Assembly: GCA_002373775.1 (NCBI GenBank)
Contig: DFJW01000103.1
Coordinates: forward strand, 1 to 17,919
DNA: 17,919 nt
Direction: 5' to 3'
From: Ruminococcus flavefaciens
GTDB taxonomy: Bacteria; Bacillota; Clostridia; Oscillospirales; Ruminococcaceae
Shown: in pieces, positions 14,235 through 17,919 of the stretch
Position numbering within the stretch: the stretch's first letter is position 1
Layout of the letters: every line of letters begins with the position of its first letter
Notes under the pieces: generated by a model
Database searches by the model: none
The model's input: the letters and a program-made list of their open reading frames with translations, nothing else
Told to the model about the DNA's origin: nothing
Made by a program: the position numbers and the translations under genes

Positions 14235-15353
14235 TTACTTTTCAAGTGTTCCGTGTGAAAGAGATTTGAGGTAGGCATTGATGAAGCCGTCGATGTCTCC
14301 ATCCATAACAGCCTGTATGTTGCCGTTTTCAAAGCCTGTGCGGTGATCCTTGGCAAGAGTATAGGGCATGAATACATAGGAACGTATCTGCGAGCCCCAT
14401 GCTATCTGGTTCTGAACGCCCTTGATATCCTCTATCTTTTCCAGATGCTCTCTCTCCTTGATCTCAATGAGCTTTGAACGGAGCATCTTCATAGCGTAGT
14501 CCTTGTTCTGATACTGGCTTCGCTGAGTCTGGCAGGATACCACTATGCCTGTGGGCTTATGGATAAGACGTACCGCAGAACTGGTCTTGTTTACCTTCTG
14601 ACCGCCTGCTCCGCTGGAACGGTATACTTCCATTTCGATATCTTCAGGACGTATATCAACTTCGATAGAATCGTCTATTTCCGGCATTACTTCAAGTGCG
14701 GCGAAAGAAGTATGTCTTCTTCCGGATGCGTCGAAAGGAGAAATGCGGACCAGTCTGTGTACACCTGACTCTGACTTCATATAGCCGTATGCGTTCTCGC
14801 CTTCAATGAGTATGGATGCGGATTTCAGACCTGCATCATCACCGTCGAGGTAGTCCATGAGCGTTACCTTATAGTCATGGCGCTCAGCCCAGTGATTATA
14901 CATACGATAGAGCATCTCTGCCCAGTCCTGAGCCTCTGTACCGCCTGCTCCGGCATGGAATGTGAGGATGGCGTTGGAGTTGTCGTACTCACCTGTAAGA
15001 AGAGTGGAGAGTTTTTCCTCTTCAAGCTTTGCCTTGAAAGCATCAGCTTCTGCCTTTATCTCGTCAACCGAGCTGTCGTCATCCTCTTCGATAGAAAGCT
15101 CTATCAGTGTGATGAGGTCTTCGAGGCTGTCGTTGAGCTTATTGAACTTTTCGATCTTTCTCTCCAGGGACTTCTGCTCCTTCAGCACCTGCTGGGAATT
15201 CTCAAGGTCATCCCAGAAGCCGTCCTTTGCAGTCTCCTTTTCCAGCTCGGCAACTCTGTCCTTTGCCTGCTGTATCCTTAAAACGTCGGCAAGCTCCGTC
15301 ATTTCCTTGCGGTAGCCCACCATTTCAACTCTGAGTTCATCAAGAATAATCAT
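14235..15353 (-). CDS. prfB: Peptide chain release factor 2
   Basis: Class I release factor that reads UGA and UAA and triggers peptide release on the ribosome. The 372 aa are one uninterrupted frame. The stop-codon recognition tripeptide is SPF at 205-207, which marks RF2 rather than RF1. The catalytic GGQ is at 250-252 within SSGAGGQKVNKTSSAVR. The N-terminal coiled-coil domain covers about 1-115, with DGFWDD at 44-49. The usual programmed +1 frameshift (in-frame UGA near codon 26) is absent; the sequence there reads VLRIQQAKDR without a stop. A GGAAAGGAAA stretch lies about 10 nt before the ATG. Confidence 0.96.
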   Translation of the reverse strand: MIILDELRVEMVGYRKEMTELADVLRIQQAKDRVAELEKETAKDGFWDDLENSQQVLKEQKSLERKIEKFNKLNDSLEDLITLIELSIEEDDDSSVDEIKAEADAFKAKLEEEKLSTLLTGEYDNSNAILTFHAGAGGTEAQDWAEMLYRMYNHWAERHDYKVTLMDYLDGDDAGLKSASILIEGENAYGYMKSESGVHRLVRISPFDASGRRHTSFAALEVMPEIDDSIEVDIRPEDIEMEVYRSSGAGGQKVNKTSSAVRLIHKPTGIVVSCQTQRSQYQNKDYAMKMLRSKLIEIKEREHLEKIEDIKGVQNQIAWGSQIRSYVFMPYTLAKDHRTGFENGNIQAVMDGDIDGFINAYLKSLSHGTLEK

Positions 15354-15451
15354 TATATATCATTTCCTTTCCGTTAGATAGTAAATCGTGTATGCGGAAT
15401 GGGATCTACATAAAAACCGTTCCTTTCGTCTTTATAAAGATAAACTAATAT

Positions 15452-15480
15452 ATTATACCACATTTTCGTCTCAACTGCAA
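15452..15480 (-). promoter_or_regulatory. Promoter of prfB
   Basis: On the minus strand, TTGCAG (15480-15475), a 17-bp spacer, and TATAAT (15457-15452), with TGG before the -10 box (extended -10). The weak -35 is offset by the extended -10. The leader is about 90 nt. Confidence 0.65.
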
Positions 15481-15536
15481 GGCTTTTGAGAAAAATTTTA
15501 CACTTTGCCCCAATTGTGGAAATATGGTGAAAACAC

Positions 15537-15566
15537 TTGATTTTATACAGCGTAAAGTGTTATAAT
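15537..15566 (+). promoter_or_regulatory. Promoter of the RING-finger membrane protein gene
   Basis: TTGATT at 15537-15542, an 18-bp spacer, and TATAAT at 15561-15566. A small CGCCTT/AAGGCG hairpin (about 15589-15603) lies in the leader, followed by an AGGAGG site before the ATG at 15628. Confidence 0.75.
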
Positions 15567-15627
15567 ATAAATTGGATAAGCTCATTCATCGCCTTTTTAA
15601 GGCGTAACGCTCTACAGGAGGATAAAT

Positions 15628-16590
15628 ATGAACTTTTTAGGCGAGAAATGTGCTGCATGCGGCAGCACTTTCACCGATACTGATGATGTGGTAGTCTGCC
15701 CTGAGTGCGGCTCTCCTCATCACAGAGATTGCTATAAGTCCGCCGGCGCGTGTGCAAATTCCGAACTGCACAGCGAAGGCTTTAAATGGAAGCGCATTTC
15801 CGTGGCTGAAAAGCCCAGAACCGACTACACCGGCATAGTTTTATGCCCTTTATGTCACTACCCGAACAGATCGGATGAGAGCAGCTGTACACGCTGCGGT
15901 GCTGATCTGGCAGATGCTGCTTCAGCAGGATCCGATCAGGATGAACACAAGACCAGTGACGATCCCTTCGCAAGGTATATGGAAGGCGAAACAGGCATGT
16001 CACGCCCCTATCTCGGATTTGATCCGGATGAGGATATGGGCGGCGCTACCCTAAAAGAGGTCTCTCAGTTCGTCTGCACAAATACTATATACTACATCCC
16101 AATATTCAAAAAGATGAAGGATACAGGCTCTAAGATATCATTCAATATCATCTGTCTCCTGCTTCCGCCGGTTTATTTTGCAAACCGTAAAATGTGGGGC
16201 TGGGCTCTCCTTACTTCTATAATCATGACTCTGCTCCTTATTCCCGGCATGGTGCTCAGCATGCCTCTTGTCATGGAAAGCGGCGCAAGCACCGACCGTG
16301 TGAACGAGATCATAAGCAATCACGAACACATCCTCACTACACTTGACAGCATATTCACTTCGGTATTCTGGGGGCTGCGCATAGTCCTCTGTCTGTTCGG
16401 CAACCGCATTTACTTCAAGCACGTTCTGCGTTCGCTGAAAAAACTGAAGACCGAAAGCAACGGCGACGTAAATCCGCAGCTGATAATGTCTGAAGGCGGC
16501 GTAAAGCCTATAAATATCTTCCTTATTGTCATTCTGTTGTGTGTGATGAGCACAGCAGGAAGTACAGCTGTACTGAATTACCTTGGATAA
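15628..16590 (+). CDS. Prokaryotic RING-finger membrane protein
   Basis: A 320-aa membrane protein, function unknown. The N-terminus is a prokaryotic RING/treble-clef zinc finger: Cys8, Cys11, then VVCPECGSPHHRDC with Cys24, Cys27, His31/32 and Cys35, and Cys42. A second zinc ribbon uses Cys73, Cys76, Cys87 and Cys90. An acidic linker follows to about 150. The C-terminal half has hydrophobic segments near 165-180, 190-210, 245-260 and 295-315, in a layout like DUF2628-type membrane domains. RING-type fingers in bacteria are often linked to ubiquitin-like or membrane stress systems, but nothing in this window supplies a partner, so the role is open. AGGAGG precedes the start. It forms its own transcription unit. 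Confidence 0.85.
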   Translation: MNFLGEKCAACGSTFTDTDDVVVCPECGSPHHRDCYKSAGACANSELHSEGFKWKRISVAEKPRTDYTGIVLCPLCHYPNRSDESSCTRCGADLADAASAGSDQDEHKTSDDPFARYMEGETGMSRPYLGFDPDEDMGGATLKEVSQFVCTNTIYYIPIFKKMKDTGSKISFNIICLLLPPVYFANRKMWGWALLTSIIMTLLLIPGMVLSMPLVMESGASTDRVNEIISNHEHILTTLDSIFTSVFWGLRIVLCLFGNRIYFKHVLRSLKKLKTESNGDVNPQLIMSEGGVKPINIFLIVILLCVMSTAGSTAVLNYLG

Positions 16591-16596
16591 ACTGAG

Positions 16597-16624
16597 GATC
16601 CGCAGTCTTAACTGCGGATCTTTT
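16597..16624 (+). terminator. Terminator of the RING-finger gene
   Basis: A 10-bp stem, GATCCGCAGT (16597-16606) / ACTGCGGATC (16611-16620), with a CTTA loop and a TTTT tail. Confidence 0.92.
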
Positions 16625-16638
16625 ATTATGTCAGACAA

Positions 16639-16677
16639 AAGGAAGACCTCCTGTCCAGTGAACAGGAGGTCTTCCTT
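16639..16677 (-). terminator. Terminator of the carbohydrate-binding protein gene
   Basis: A 16-bp perfect stem, AAGGAAGACCTCCTGT (16639-16654) / ACAGGAGGTCTTCCTT (16662-16677), with a 7-nt loop. On the minus strand it is followed by TTTTGT. It lies about 40 bp past the stop of the minus-strand gene and back to back with the preceding plus-strand terminator. Confidence 0.88.
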
Positions 16678-16717
16678 ATTTAAGGGTGGTTTATATGAAA
16701 AGTGAGGATGTCGTTTA

Positions 16718-17919
16718 TCATAGAGTTTCGCCGTCAGGCATTTCAGGCATTTCGCCTCCGAAACCGCCGGGCATACCGTATGCTCCGTTTTCGTCAGTGC
16801 TGCCGCCGAAGCTTCCGCGTCCGCCGTTCATGCCGCCGCGTCCGCCCATACCGCCGCCAAAGCCGCCGCCCATCATGCCCTGTGAGCCGATGTAGGAAAC
16901 AACACTGTCAGCAGTGAAGCTTGCATTCTCTGTTCCGTCATTCTTATATCCGCCGTTCTCATAAAGAGCATGCCAGTCTTCAGAAGAGGAACTTCCGCCT
17001 GTATATATCTTGTATGTGCTGCCGTATTCTATATCCGGAGTGCTGATGACAATATGGTTGAAACTCTTGGAAGGAGCAAAGCTGAATATCTCTTCGCCGC
17101 TCTCATCAAGAAGTGTAACGAGCGTTCCGCCTTCAAACGTGTTTTCAAAAGCAGCTGATACGGAATACTGTGTCGAACTGCTGCCGGGAGCTTCTGCCAT
17201 GCCGGACATTCCTGCTGCTGCTATCACGCCGCCGGTAACTGTTATATTTCCGTTAGTATCAATAGCACCGTTTCCGCTGTTGGTGGGACCGTCAACTACG
17301 ACCACACCGCCGCTTATCAGGATGTCGCCGTTGGAGTCGATACCGTCACCGCTTGCGTTCACATACACTTTTCCGCCGCTTATGCTGATCTCAACGCCGC
17401 TGGAATAATTACCCATAGCGCCCTGAGATGAACCGTTGCTGGCGTTGAAGCCGTCATCTGACGAAACAAGCTCCACAGAACCGCCTTCGATATTGATGAC
17501 AGCTGCTTCAAGTCCTTCATAGGACTTCTTAATATCTACAGCGCCGCCTGATACAGTGAGGTCAGCATCTGCGTGTATGCCGTCATCGCCTGCGTTTATC
17601 GCAATCGTTCCGCCTTCGATGTTCACGCTGCCGTTTGAATGCAGCGCATCATCTGCGGAATCTATATTGTAATCTCCACCGCTTATGCTGAGTGCAGTTC
17701 CCGCCTTTATGCCTTTTGTGCTGTCAGAGGAACTGTCGTCGCTTTCGGCAGACTGTGCAGTCTTTTCTGCGAGATTCGTGAATGTGTAGGATACGTTTTC
17801 TTCAGCTGTGGTCGACTCTTCCGTACCGGTCTTATTGCTGAAACCGCTTCTGTCTCTGCTGCCGTGACGGAAATCATCGGGCATCGTAAATTCTCCGTTC
17901 TCGTCTGTGGGCGGCTCAA
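16718..17919 (-). CDS. Carbohydrate-binding beta-helix surface protein (Cthe_2159-like), 5' end outside window
   Basis: The frame is open to the window edge, so the ATG at 17884 (MPDDFR) is probably internal: the codons before it read EPPTDENGEFT without a stop. About 400 residues are present. A run of short repeats follows the pattern (I/L/V)x(I/V)xGGxVxI with DDGI/DDAL turns (SISGGDYNIDSADDAL, INIEGGSVELVSSDDGFNAS, ISISGGKVYVNASGDGID). This is the parallel beta-helix of the DUF4353/Cthe_2159 family, whose founding member binds cellulose and pectic polymers. The last 60 residues are Gly/Met/Arg-rich (GGGFGGGMGGRGGMNGGRG), probably a flexible tail. The signal peptide and any anchor must lie outside the window. 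The organism likely uses it on plant cell-wall material. Confidence 0.87.
   Translation of the reverse strand, partial: EPPTDENGEFTMPDDFRHGSRDRSGFSNKTGTEESTTAEENVSYTFTNLAEKTAQSAESDDSSSDSTKGIKAGTALSISGGDYNIDSADDALHSNGSVNIEGGTIAINAGDDGIHADADLTVSGGAVDIKKSYEGLEAAVINIEGGSVELVSSDDGFNASNGSSQGAMGNYSSGVEISISGGKVYVNASGDGIDSNGDILISGGVVVVDGPTNSGNGAIDTNGNITVTGGVIAAAGMSGMAEAPGSSSTQYSVSAAFENTFEGGTLVTLLDESGEEIFSFAPSKSFNHIVISTPDIEYGSTYKIYTGGSSSSEDWHALYENGGYKNDGTENASFTADSVVSYIGSQGMMGGGFGGGMGGRGGMNGGRGSFGGSTDENGAYGMPGGFGGEMPEMPDGETL

Noticed and set aside
17885..17919. Start of the carbohydrate-binding protein at 17884
   Set aside because: The frame stays open upstream to the window edge with protein-like codons, no ribosome binding site precedes the ATG, and no signal peptide follows it.

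Overview
The window looks like a chromosomal segment of a Gram-positive Clostridia-class bacterium, most likely Ruminococcus or a close Oscillospiraceae relative. The reasons are: intermediate G+C coding DNA with A+T-rich spacers, strong AGGAGG-type ribosome binding sites, near-consensus sigma-A promoters, a Thr-rich linker in a lipoprotein, a carbohydrate-binding beta-helix surface protein, and the Firmicutes holB-ricT neighbourhood with a YaaO-type decarboxylase upstream. I see no phage, insertion sequence, CRISPR array, tRNA or rRNA.

Layout. (1) 1-1450, plus strand: the 3' end of a branched-chain aminotransferase gene and its terminator, then azlCD (branched-chain amino acid exporter) behind a perfect consensus promoter. 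(2) 1459-3947, minus strand: a lipoprotein with a Thr-rich stalk and a BECR-nuclease-like C-terminal domain, followed by uvrC. (3) 4085-5222, plus strand: a single-gene unit for a DRE-TIM aldolase-family enzyme with an unusual palindromic leader. (4) 5233-9946, minus strand: an apparent six-gene operon made of a sigma-region-4-like protein, an Orn/Lys/Arg decarboxylase-family enzyme, holB, ricT, queH and a YbaK-type deacylase. It starts from a TTGACA-N17-TATAAT promoter with a LexA-type GAAC-N4-GTTC box just downstream. (5) 10324-14197, plus strand: a structured leader, a large low-complexity protein with an N-terminal CxxC element, and a TPR-like protein, closed by a perfect 34-bp palindromic terminator. 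(6) 14235-15353, minus strand: prfB without the programmed frameshift. (7) 15537-16624, plus strand: a prokaryotic RING-finger membrane protein. (8) 16639-17919, minus strand: the 3' part of a carbohydrate-binding surface protein gene, open at the window edge.

Most enzymes are housekeeping: nucleotide excision repair, the replication clamp loader, queuosine synthesis, mRNA maturation, tRNA proofreading and translation termination. The less explained parts are the lipoprotein with a nuclease-like domain, the leader plus 816-aa protein plus TPR pair, the RING membrane protein, the palindromic leader of the aldolase gene, and the possible SOS control of the holB operon. All family names come from reading motifs by eye; no database search was run.
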